Assembly: GCA_907163345.1 (NCBI GenBank)
Contig: CAJQUN010000154.1
Span: 620,001 to 684,000, forward strand
Origin: Haberlea rhodopensis
Taxonomy: Eukaryota; Streptophyta; Magnoliopsida; Lamiales; Gesneriaceae
Direction: 5' to 3'
DNA length: 64,000 nucleotides
In this document: one piece after another, positions 19,925 through 30,082 of the stretch
Numbering within the stretch: the stretch's first letter is position 1
Layout of the letters: every line of letters starts with the position of its first letter
Program-made: the position numbers and the translations under genes
Notes under the pieces: generated by a model
What the model was told of the DNA's origin: nothing
The model's input: the letters and a program-made list of their open reading frames with translations, nothing else
Database searches by the model: none

Positions 19925-21432
19925 TGTAAGTAACCCCATGAGCATACAACGCAGCGGAATAAAAATTTTGGGATTACAAACCAGCGATCTATACATAGGG
20001 ATTCATATCGGATTAGAGAATTACAAGTGTCTTACCCTTGTAGCGTGTTTGAGGCCGAATCCACGGAGCTGCACCACGTCTTACGCCTTCTCCGAGTCAC
20101 TAAGCAAAACTCGATTGGTTTTGCCTCAACGGTATCCACACGATCAAATCGAGTGAAGGGATAGTTTAATATCAAGTTGCTAGACAAGATATTAAACCGG
20201 AACCAAAACACACTTTGATTCACAATCAAAATTGGCACAATATCACTCTTCCTCTTCGGCTATCAAGAAACCGAGAGCAAGATTGAGAGGGCCGTGTGTG
20301 ACTTTCACAAGGTGGCCGAGAGCCCTCCTTTGGTTGCTAAGTTTTGTTATCAAGTGTTTTTTAAGTTGTCTTACAATTAAACACTTAATAATCATTAATT
20401 AAAGGCTTTCTCAAAGCTTCATGGGCTTAAGCCCATGATTTAATTAATCCTTATGATTATTAATTAAGACTCCTCTTAATTATTTAATTCATCCCATGAA
20501 TTTAATTTCCCTTCTCGATTTAATCTTTTGTGCGACCCGATAGGATCTTGTAATATTGGCAGTGACATAAAATCTCATTTTACGTCTCAAGCATTGAGCG
20601 GTATCTAGCAACACATCAATGCTCCCCAAATTACAAGAATGTCAATGACTCGACATAACCTTTAGAACTTGTGATAATATTAACCATGTAACTTAATCCC
20701 TTTGTCCTTTGTGTTTAGATTGAACACGAGTCATGGAATAGTCATACTCGTATATCCAATCTTTATTTCTTGATCCCCAAGTAGAACTAGAATAAACGAA
20801 TAAGCTCGATATCTCATATCGACTCATTCGAGCATGGCCATGCATTTTAGTTCTCACTTGATCAAGGGCCAAACACATCTCCTGTTATATAGGAGGGACA
20901 AATCCTATCTCGATCAGTCAACATCCCTCTACATAATTCGTAGTGTATCCAATAGTCGTCTTTATAGTATACCCTGTTACGGGTAACGTTTGACGATATC
21001 AAGATACATAACTCCTTATGTTGGGATCTCTGATGATCACAAGTCGTAAGGATTACATACATTATTATCACTATGAGAATTGCATATGACGATCATATAA
21101 CTATCCATGTTGCATTCTCATGGTGGGTCTGTTCAGTACATCGTTCTCTAACATGTACCCATATGTTGATTTGATATCTCATATCAATGAACAATTCATC
21201 GATCAACATATACTAGTCTCTACGTATTATCATTATCCCTTTCATGATAATACTTGACTAGGAACATCTTTAAGAATAATACAATATTATTCTAAGGACA
21301 TTAACATATATATTATTCACAATGCACAGTTAAAAAGAATAATATATAATAATGAATTGCCATTCATAAATCCATAAACATTGTATGTCTTAAACAATCA
21401 TCTAATGACTTGTCTTAGGGCATATCCCAACA
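19925..21432 (-). repeat. Copia element 3' LTR
   Basis: 1508 bp. On + it runs TGTAAGTAACCCC to CATATCCCAACA, followed by the complement of the purine tract. It contains no convincing gene; small frames in it recur unchanged in the other LTR. Confidence 0.95.
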
Positions 21433-21447
21433 AATCTCCCACTTGCA
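21433..21447 (-). other. Copia polypurine tract
   Basis: On the minus strand AAGTGGGAGATT directly abuts the 3' LTR start TGTTGGG. It is the plus-strand primer. Confidence 0.85.
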
Positions 21448-23550
21448 CTAAGACCACTCAGACATATACCTAATGCCTAGAGATCTAGTATGACGATCAT
21501 GCTTCTGCTGTGACAGTGGCTTCGTCAATGGGTCAGATACATTATCATCTGTTGGTACTTTGCATATTTTAACATCTCCCCTTTCAACGATTTCTCGAAT
21601 GAAATGGAAACGCCTAAGTATGTGCTTGGATCTTTGGTGAGATCTTGGTTCCTTAGCCAATGCGATCGCTCCATTGTTGTCACAATAGAGTTCTATCGGA
21701 TCTTTAATGCTAGGCACCACTCCAAGTTCAGAAATGAACTTCCTCATCCAAACAGCTTCCTTTGCTGCATCCGAGGCAGCAATATACTCAGCTTCCGTTG
21801 TAGAATCGGCTACTGTTTCTTGCTTTGAACTCTTCCAGCTCACAGCACCTCCATTCAGGCAATACACATATCCAGATTGCGATCGAAAATCATCTTTGTC
21901 GGTTTGGAAGCTTGCATCAGTGTAACCCATTACATTGAGCTCTTCCTCACCTCCATAAATCAAGAATGTATCCTTAGTCCTTCTCAAGTACTTTAGGATA
22001 TTCTTGACAGCAATCCAGTGACCTTCACCTGGATCAACTTGATATCTGCTCGTCATGCTCAAAGCATACGATACATCGGGACGAGTACATATCATGGCAT
22101 ACATGATAGATCCAATAGCTGACGCGTATGGAATCTTACTCATGCGTTGTCTCTCATCTGGTGTTGAAGGACACTGTTCCTTCGAGAGATAAATACCATG
22201 TGTCATAGGCACGAATCCTTTCTTGGATTCTTGCATGCTAAACCTTTTAAGCACTTTGTCTATGTATGTACTTTGACTTAGACCAAGAAGCCTTCTCGAT
22301 CTATCTCTATAGATCTTGATTCCTAATACATAGGTGGCTTCTCCTAAGTCTTTCATCGAAAAGCAGTTCCCTAGCCAAATCTTTACAGATTGCAAGGCAG
22401 GGATATCATTTCCAATAAGAAGTATGTCATCTACATACAACACTAGGAAAATGATTACGCTCCCACTGACCTTCTTGTAGACACAAGGTTCATCTTCATT
22501 TTTGATAAAACCAAACTCTTTGATTGCATCATCAAAACGAAGATTCCAACTCCGAGAAGCTTGCTTCAATCCATAAATGGATCGTTGTAGCTTGCATATC
22601 TTTCCAGCATCCTTTGGATCGACAAAACCCTCGGGCTGTGTCATGTACACATCCTCGAGCAGATTTCCATTAAGGAAAGCTGTTTTGACATCCATCTGCC
22701 AGATTTCATAATCATGAAATGCAGCTATTGAAAGTAATATCCTTATGGATTTAACCATGGCCACTGGCGAAAAGGTTTCATCATAGTCAATACCATGAAT
22801 TTGTTTGAATCCTTTTGCAACCAGCCGACCTTTATAGGTTTGTACGTTACCATACATATCGGTCTTTTTCTTGAAAATCCATTTGCACCCTATGGGTCGT
22901 ACCCCTTCAGGTGGATCAACCAAAGTCCATACTTGGTTTGCATACATGGATTCCATCTCAGATTTCATGGCCTCTTGCCATTTCTCAGAATCATTGCCCA
23001 TTATAGCTTGTTGATAAGATGACGGCTCATCCTCATCAATAAGTAGTAAGTCACCTTGTTGAGTCACAAGAAATCCATATCTCTCTGGCTCCCGGTGTAC
23101 TCTTACAGACCTACGCTGGGCTTGTGTCTCTTGAGCAGGTGCTTCTTCCACAACAGCTTGTGGTGCCTGCTCTGTTTCCATCTCAATTTCAGGTTCAGTG
23201 TTTTCTTGTGGTTGAACTTCACTAAGTTCTATTTTTCTCCCACTGGTTTTTCTAGAAATAAATTCTCTTTCAAGAAATACACCAGTCCGAGCAACAACTA
23301 CTTTGTTCTCGGTGGGATAATAGAAATAGTATCCTTTCGTTTCCTTAGGATACCCCACAAATAAACACTTATCAGATTTGGGTCCAAGTTTGTTAGTGGC
23401 GTGACGTCTAACGAAAGCCTCACAACCCCAAATCTTCATAAAAGACATACTAGGACGCTTCCCAGTCCATATCTCATATGGTGTCTTTTCCACTGATTTA
23501 GATGGAACACGGTTCAGTAAGAAATTGCTGTTTCTAGAGCGTGTCCCCAA
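21448..23550 (-). CDS. pol: Copia pol, C-terminal part: integrase end, RT, RNase H
   Basis: Seven hundred codons, open throughout. It starts in the integrase tail (LLNRVPSKSVEKTPYEIW; the first codons before this are out of the natural frame). The SDKCLFVGYPKETKGYYFY region comes next. The reverse transcriptase follows at about residues 210-450, with WIFKKKTDMYG, AFLNGNL and the catalytic YVDDILLIG. RNase H at about 540-690 has GYTDASFQTD, TEAEYIAAS, HILRRFHFIRE and DPLTKPLS. It is the continuation of the frame at 23514-25409; a 1-nt frameshift near 23526-23535 separates them. All RT and RNase H motifs I can check are intact. Confidence 0.93.
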   Translation of the reverse strand: MGTRSRNSNFLLNRVPSKSVEKTPYEIWTGKRPSMSFMKIWGCEAFVRRHATNKLGPKSDKCLFVGYPKETKGYYFYYPTENKVVVARTGVFLEREFISRKTSGRKIELSEVQPQENTEPEIEMETEQAPQAVVEEAPAQETQAQRRSVRVHREPERYGFLVTQQGDLLLIDEDEPSSYQQAIMGNDSEKWQEAMKSEMESMYANQVWTLVDPPEGVRPIGCKWIFKKKTDMYGNVQTYKGRLVAKGFKQIHGIDYDETFSPVAMVKSIRILLSIAAFHDYEIWQMDVKTAFLNGNLLEDVYMTQPEGFVDPKDAGKICKLQRSIYGLKQASRSWNLRFDDAIKEFGFIKNEDEPCVYKKVSGSVIIFLVLYVDDILLIGNDIPALQSVKIWLGNCFSMKDLGEATYVLGIKIYRDRSRRLLGLSQSTYIDKVLKRFSMQESKKGFVPMTHGIYLSKEQCPSTPDERQRMSKIPYASAIGSIMYAMICTRPDVSYALSMTSRYQVDPGEGHWIAVKNILKYLRRTKDTFLIYGGEEELNVMGYTDASFQTDKDDFRSQSGYVYCLNGGAVSWKSSKQETVADSTTEAEYIAASDAAKEAVWMRKFISELGVVPSIKDPIELYCDNNGAIALAKEPRSHQRSKHILRRFHFIREIVERGDVKICKVPTDDNVSDPLTKPLSQQKHDRHTRSLGIRYMSEWS

Positions 23551-25409
23551 AATGATATCGGAAGATCTGCATGACTCATCATTGATCTAACCATGTCTAA
23601 CAAGGTTCGATTTCTCCTCTCGGATACACCATTCCATTGTGGAGTATACGGAGGAGTGAGTTGTGGGACTATCCCACACTCCTTTAGATAGTCATGAAAC
23701 TCTTGGCTTAAGTATTCACATCCTCGATCTGATCGAAGGATTTTGATGCTTTTGCCAAGTTGGTTTTGTACTTCATTCTTGAAATCTTTGAACTTTTCAA
23801 AGGTTTCATGTTTATGTTTCATTAGGTACACATACCCATATCTACTGAGGTCATCAGTAAATGTAACGAAGTATTGAAAACCACCTCTAGCTTGCGTACT
23901 TATTGGTCCACATACATCACTATGTATTAGTCCCAATAAAACATTTGCCCTTTCAACATGTCCCTTGAAAGGGGCTTTAGTCATCTTGCCCATTAAACAA
24001 GATTCGCATGTTTCATATGATTCAAAATCAAATGAATCTAATACTCCATCCTTATGAAGTTTAGATATGCGGTTCTCGTTTATGTGGCCCAAGCGACAGT
24101 GCCAGAGATAAGTCGGATTACAATCATTATTTTTAATCCTTTTAGTATTTATGTTATAGATAGGCATATCAAGATTTAATACATAAAGACCATTCACCAT
24201 TTGTGCACTAGCATAAAACATATCATTTAAATAAATAGAACAACAATTGTCCTTTATTATAAATGAAAAACCATACTTGTCTAAACAAGAAATAGAAATA
24301 ATGTTTTTAGTAATTGAAGGCACAAAATAACAGTCTTTTAAAATCAGTGATAAACCAGAAGGTAAAGCTAAATGATAATCTCCTATAGCTAATGCAGCAA
24401 CTCTTGCTCCATTTCCAACTCGGAGATCAACTTCACCTTTTGCCAATGTCCTACTCCTTTTGAGATCCTGCACATTTACACAAATGTGAGATCCACATCC
24501 AGTATCTAATACCCATGATGAAGAAGTAGATAAATTGACTTCTATAACAAAAATACCTGAAGCGGAAGTCACACTTCCTTTCTTTAGATCCTCCAGATAT
24601 ACTTTGCAGTTTCTTTTCCAATGACCGGTCTCACCGCAATGGAAACAGTTCCCTTCTTTTGCTATCCCTCCCTTTGGCTTCAGTGCAGAAGACTTTGGCT
24701 TAGATTTAGCAAAGACCTTCTTTGCTTTCTTGTTGCCTTTAGCTTTGGCCCTTCCTTTGCCCTTATTCACAATAAGGACATTTGTGGCCTTAGTCTTCTT
24801 AGTATTTGCTTCATATGTTCTCAACATACCAAGCAACTGGGGCAGAGTCTTTTCCATATCAGTCATATTGTAATTTACTACAAATTGACTGAAGCTCTCC
24901 GGCAACGATTGCAAGATTACATCGGTGGCCAACTCTTGGTCCAATGGAAAACCTAGCTTGTCCAGATTCTCAATGTACCCAATCATCTTGAGCACATGAG
25001 TTCCAATTAAGCTTCCTTCTACCATCCTGCACTGGAATAACGCTTTAGAGACGTCATACCTCTCTTGTCTAGCTTGCTGTTGGTATAACTGCTTTAAGTG
25101 TTCGATCATATCGAACGCCTCCATTTCCTCATGTTGCTTCTGAAGCTCAGAGTTCATAGTGGCAAGCATGAGGCACCCAACATCAAGTGCGTCACTCTGA
25201 TGCTTCTTGTAAGCATCTTTTTCAGCTCTTGTAGTTGTTAGGGGAGGTTCCTCAGCGAGCAAGGGTTCCTCTAGAACATATTGTTTCTTTTCTTGTTTGA
25301 GGACTATCCTCAAGTTCCTATGCCAATCTAGGAAATTTGTCCCATTTAATTTGTCCTTCTCAAGGACCGATCGCAGTGATAAAGTGCTAGTAACGTTGTT
25401 AGTTGCCAT
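23514..25409 (-). CDS. gag-pol: Copia gag, protease and integrase core
   Basis: Starts at MATNNVTSTLSLRSVLEKD. Gag occupies about residues 1-230, with a Lys-rich stretch and one CCHC knuckle (CFHCGETGHWKRNC). The aspartic protease has LDTGCGSH. The integrase HHCC domain follows (HCRLGHINENR, CESCLMGKM). The catalytic core has HSDVCGP, RSDRGCEYLS and NGVSERRNR. SDRGC has Cys where most copia integrases have Gly. The frame ends at a stop right after FWGHALETAISY, where a 1-nt indel diverts it from the frame at 21448-23550. One ancestral polyprotein is likely. Confidence 0.93.
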   Translation of the reverse strand: MATNNVTSTLSLRSVLEKDKLNGTNFLDWHRNLRIVLKQEKKQYVLEEPLLAEEPPLTTTRAEKDAYKKHQSDALDVGCLMLATMNSELQKQHEEMEAFDMIEHLKQLYQQQARQERYDVSKALFQCRMVEGSLIGTHVLKMIGYIENLDKLGFPLDQELATDVILQSLPESFSQFVVNYNMTDMEKTLPQLLGMLRTYEANTKKTKATNVLIVNKGKGRAKAKGNKKAKKVFAKSKPKSSALKPKGGIAKEGNCFHCGETGHWKRNCKVYLEDLKKGSVTSASGIFVIEVNLSTSSSWVLDTGCGSHICVNVQDLKRSRTLAKGEVDLRVGNGARVAALAIGDYHLALPSGLSLILKDCYFVPSITKNIISISCLDKYGFSFIIKDNCCSIYLNDMFYASAQMVNGLYVLNLDMPIYNINTKRIKNNDCNPTYLWHCRLGHINENRISKLHKDGVLDSFDFESYETCESCLMGKMTKAPFKGHVERANVLLGLIHSDVCGPISTQARGGFQYFVTFTDDLSRYGYVYLMKHKHETFEKFKDFKNEVQNQLGKSIKILRSDRGCEYLSQEFHDYLKECGIVPQLTPPYTPQWNGVSERRNRTLLDMVRSMMSHADLPISFWGHALETAISY

Positions 25410-27118
25410 GGATATCTACAATATAAATATGCAAAATAAGTTTATGCTTTAAATCATTTAACATGGTCTTATATTAAATGATACTCCCACTATTTTATTT
25501 GAAAAATATCAACCCTCGAAACTTTTAGTGGGCCAAGATCCATATTTCGCCTAATCTTGAGTTAGCTTTGGCTAATCGCCCAAGACTCGGTTATTTAGGT
25601 AGACAACACTTTGTCAATTACATCACATATAATTCTTGGATAGTTGGACGAACAACACTTTGTTCAATTCATCAAATGAATTATAATCCAACCCATGCCT
25701 CTAGGTTCCCAATCCTATTGAGATAACCTAGTTAAGTCGTACCCAATTAAAGTATGACGGATATCACTTTTATCCTTTCGCGCCTTACTAAGATTGCCAC
25801 GGTGCTTTGCTTTGGCAAACCCACACATGTACAATCGAAGTTATTGACGAGTACTTTTATTTGGAAGGCATCTAAAACTTAATATTTTAGAGGGATTTAT
25901 TGATCTCATGATTAATTTGATAATTTAAAATATGTCCACTACATATAGTTGTATACATATCTACATATATGTGTAATACTATTATCAAACTAAAACATAA
26001 GATAAATCATGCATCAACATACATAATTAAAACGTGACATGGTTATAGCCCCTACTAATGAGTTTCTCAAGCCAATGAGAAACTCCTATGAGTCAACCTA
26101 AGGTAACTTCATAAGCACCTTCCTTTGGCTCCAATTTGTGAATGGCCTCCTCATCCCGGCACGATGCTCCATCTTCATTGATCACCATCAATAAAATAAA
26201 CTACACTATTTTACAAGATATAGAATTCCTCGATTCACATTCGAGGGGAACATAGGGGAGGGATTACATTTAGAATGAAATAGAGAAAGGCACGACACGC
26301 AGGTCGTATTATAAATTACAAACATCCACAAATCCTATCTAATAGGTCAAAGGGCTATAACCACGCACCATGCTCAAACAACACATAAAGCATGCATTAA
26401 CATTTAATTAATTAAATTCTAAACATTTTAAATTTAATTCTAATTAAAACTGTAATATAATTTTTGAAAAATTATCGTACGCTCGGGACATCACATGCCA
26501 CGAACTAAAGCGACTAAAACACGAACCACCATGGTTCGAACCAAAACCCACGGCTGGACCAATAGTGGGCCTAGGGTTCGAAACCCTAGCCCATGGCCGA
26601 GCCATGGTCCATGCGGCGGCTTGGGTGCGGCGCTGCTAGGGTTCCAAACCCTAGCCGCCTTGCACCATGTCGATTCTACCGAGCCAACTTGCACCTTCTC
26701 AATACTTTATCGAGCCAATAGAGTTCAAAACCCTAGATAGTGCGACGGCTTGACCCATGCTCGAGCCAGGGTCCGAACCCTAGCCCTTAAGCGGCGGCCG
26801 AGAGGCTTATTTGACTAGGGTTCAAAACCCTAGCCTATTTGATGCGGCGACCGAGCCATGGTGACTAGGGTTCGAAACCCTAGCACCTAGGTGGCGTCGG
26901 CCGTGAGCCACACTCGAGCCAATGTTCCGGTTTTTGATCACGAATTATCATATATTTCGATCCGTCAATTATATCATATATATTATCATACGATGATTTT
27001 CACAAAATCGATTTTTCCATATCATATATGAAAATACAGTTTTAAATAGCATGCAATATAAATTCTAACATGATTAAACTATTTAACCACATAAAATCCG
27101 ATATGAGCCTTGTACACG
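25410..27118 (-). other. Long copia leader with repeated hairpin palindromes
   Basis: About 1.7 kb between PBS and gag with no convincing gene. Between 26571 and 26883 it holds four perfect 19-nt palindromes, CTAGGGTT-NNN-AACCCTAG, at 26571, 26636, 26815 and 26865 (loops CGA, CCA, CAA, CGA). Two damaged copies lie near 26720 and 26768. The same palindrome is in the copia fragment at 1771-1789. An RNA role in packaging or translation of the element is possible but inferred. Confidence 0.75.
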
Positions 27119-27130
27119 GCTCTGATACCA
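27119..27130 (-). other. Copia primer-binding site (tRNA-iMet)
   Basis: GCTCTGATACCA on +, the complement of TGGTATCAGAGC, lies one base from the 5' LTR. It proves the minus orientation. Confidence 0.93.
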
Positions 27131-27131
27131 C

Positions 27132-28642
27132 TGTAAGTAACCCCATGAGCATACAACGCAGCGGAATAAAAATTTTGGGATTACAAACCAGCGATCTATA
27201 CATAGGGATTCATATCGGATTAGAGAATTACAAGTGTCTTACCCTTGTAGCGTGTTTGAGGCCGAATCCACGGAGCTGCACCACGTCTTACGCCTTCTCC
27301 GAGTCACTAAGCAAAACTCGATTGGTTTTGCCTCAACGGTATCCACACGATCAAATCGAGTGAAGGGATAGTTTAATATCAAGTTGCTAGACAAGATATT
27401 AAACCGGAACCAAAACACACTTTGATTCACAATCAAAATTGGCACAATATCACTCTTCCTCTTCGGCTATCAAGAAACCGAGAGCAAGATTGAGAGGCGG
27501 CCGTGTGTGACTTTCACAAGGTGGCCGAGAGCCCTCCTTTGGTTGCTAGGTTTTGTTATCAAGTGTTTTTTAAGTTTTCTTACAATTAAACACTTAATAA
27601 TCATTAATTAAAGGCTTTCTCAAAGCTTCATGGGCTTAAGCCCATGATTTAATTAATCCTTATGATTATTAATTAAGACTCCTCTTAATTATTTAATTCA
27701 TCCCATGAATTTAATTTCCCTTCTCGATTTAATCTTTTGTGCGACCCGATAGGATCTTGTAATGTTGGCAGTGACATAAAATCTCATTTTACGTCTCAAG
27801 CATTGAGCGGTATCTAGCAACACATCAATGCTCCCCAAATTACAAGAATGTCAATGACTCGACATAACCTTTAGAACTTGTGATAATATTAACCATGTAA
27901 CTTAATCCCTTTGTCCTTTGTGTTTAGATTGAACACGAGTCATGGAATAGTCATACTCGTATATCCAATCTTTATTTCTTGATCCCCAAGTAGAACTAGA
28001 ATAAACGAATAAGCTCGATATCTCAGATCGACTCATTCGAGCATGGCCATGCATTTTAGTTCTCACTTGATCAAGGGCCAAACACATCTCCTGTTATATA
28101 GGAGGGACAAATCCTATCTCGATCAGTCAACATCCCTCTACATAATTCGTAGTGTATCCAATAGTCGTCTTTATAGTATACCCTGTTACGGGTAACGTTT
28201 GACGATATCAAGATACATAACTCCTTATGTTGGGATCTCTGATGATCACAAGTCGTAAGGATTACATACATTATTATCACTATGAGAATTGCATATGACG
28301 ATCATATAACTATCCATGTTGCATTCTCATGGTGGGTCTGTTCAGTACATCGTTCTCTAACATGTACCCATATGTTGATTTGATATCTCATATCAATGAA
28401 CAATTCATCGATCAACATATACTAGTCTCTACGTATTATCATTATCCCTTTCATGATAATACTTGACTAGGAACATCTTTAAGAATAATACAATATTATT
28501 CTAAGGACATTAACATATATATTAATTCACAATGCACAGTTAAAAAGAATAATATATAATAATGAATTGCCATTCATAAATCCATAAACATTGTATGTCT
28601 TAAACAATCATCTAATGACTTGTCTTAGGGCATATCCCAACA
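27132..28642 (-). repeat. Copia element 5' LTR
   Basis: 1511 bp, almost identical to 19925-21432. Differences I see: a 2-nt insertion near 27497, single substitutions near 27549, 27577, 27764 and 28026, and one extra A near 28525. Confidence 0.95.
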
Positions 28643-28647
28643 CTTTA

Positions 28648-30077
28648 TTCCTAATTACAGTACCATTCTCGTCAATTTATTTCTAAATACCCATTTGGTA
28701 CATATGACAGTGTAATGCGGTGGACGTGGTACTAAGTGACATACTTTGTTTCTCTCAAACTGATTAAGTTCTTCTTGCATAGCTTCTATCCAGCTTGGAT
28801 ATAATAGCATCATCTATCTTCTTGGGTTCTATATGAGAGATGAATGCTTCATGAAGAAATTTGTTAATCATCTGTCCTCTGGTGTGTAGAGGAGCAGCAC
28901 GGTTTCCCTATGACCTGCCCGGGTGGATGATCCTTCTTCCACCGGAGCGGAGGACCAAGAGGATTTGTTTATTCTTTAGTATGAATTTGAGTTGATAGCT
29001 CAGTAGACTGTATTGATTCATCATTGATGTTTGTTGTGTCTACTGCAGTAGGGGTATATACAGTAGTGTCCTCGACAACAGGGTTCAGCACTGTGGACCA
29101 GCAGGTACCTCTGCTTGAACTTCTGAAACTTCTGGCTCTAAGATGCAGTCGGCCCTACTTCTGTAAGCCAACTCATCATCATAATCATCAATATGAGTAT
29201 TTTCTAATCGATTACTCAAATTATTGATTTGCAGTTCAGATATAATATTATCAGATGATTTATCAAATTTAACATGAATAGATTCTTCTACTGTAAGTGT
29301 TCTATTGTTAAATACTCTGAACGCCTTACTAACAACATAGTAGCCAAGAAATATTCCAGCATCAGATTTAGCATCAAAAGCAGTGAGATGGGTATTTCCA
29401 TTGTTGTGAATAAAACATGTGCAACCAAACACATAGAAATAAGAAATATTTGGCTTACTACCATTCCTGATCTCATACGATGTTTTGTTTGCTCGTTTAT
29501 TACTCATTGCAATTCCATTTTGCTATGGGGTTCTAGCAGCAAAGTATTCGTGTTTAATACCAAGGTCATCTAGATATGATTCGAATGACTGATTGGTAAA
29601 CTCAGTACCCTTATCACTATGAATTCTATCTATCCCACATGATTTCTCATTTGGTATCTTTTCAGTAGTTTGATCAGCTTTGGAGTAGCCTGATCTTTGC
29701 CACTTAGAAACAGGACCCACATAAAACGAGAGTAATCGTCTATTAACACCAGTGTATACTTCATCACCCTAGGCTTGTTACTGGTATATGACCAAATAGA
29801 TCCATGTGCAGCAACTCTAGGCACCGAGAAGACGATTTACTCCCTCTGTTCTTAAATGTAGATCTGATCTGCTTACCCAGCTAGTATGCTGAACAGATCT
29901 TGTCTTTTGAGAACTCTATCTGGGGTAGTCCATCAACTAAATTAAGCTTACGCAGACTAGCAATCGCTTGTGCCAAAACCAATTTTTGGAACTCTTTAAG
30001 GCAACAAAGCAAGTAGGTGAGGTAGGCTGATCATTCCAGTCAATCTTATATGTGTTGTCATGCCTCTTACCTACAAG
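28648..30077 (-). pseudogene. pol: Sirevirus-like pol, middle part: integrase and start of RT
   Basis: Minus-strand pieces read in order. The integrase zinc-domain end lies near 29900. The core has TLVLIDDYSRFMWVLFLSGK (29630-29824) and DRIHSDKGTEFTNQSFESYL (29523-29720), then KTSYEIRNGSKPNISYFY and FDAKSDAGIFLGY (29085-29507). The RT start, TKWVFRNKL, is near 28690. The catalytic SD.GTE motif is readable. Frame changes and stops occur between the pieces. The region is bounded by the copia target duplication at 28643-28647 and the solo LTR at 30083. Confidence 0.85.
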
Positions 30078-30082
30078 CAGTG

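Larger units (their letters stand above)
19925..28642 (-). mobile_element. Young Ty1/copia element inserted in the Sirevirus-like pol
   Basis: Complete minus-strand element: 5' LTR 27132-28642, PBS 27119-27130, leader, gag-pol (25409 down to 21448), polypurine tract and 3' LTR 19925-21432. The 5-bp target duplication CTTTA is at 19920-19924 and 28643-28647. By eye the LTRs (1508 and 1511 bp) differ by four substitutions and two small indels. Apart from one frameshift in integrase the coding region is open. I have not assigned a copia clade. Confidence 0.95.

Noticed and set aside
20032..20238. 68-codon minus frame and neighbours, present again at 27239-27445
   Set aside because: Identical frames in both copia LTRs; no known domain and no sign of coding constraint.
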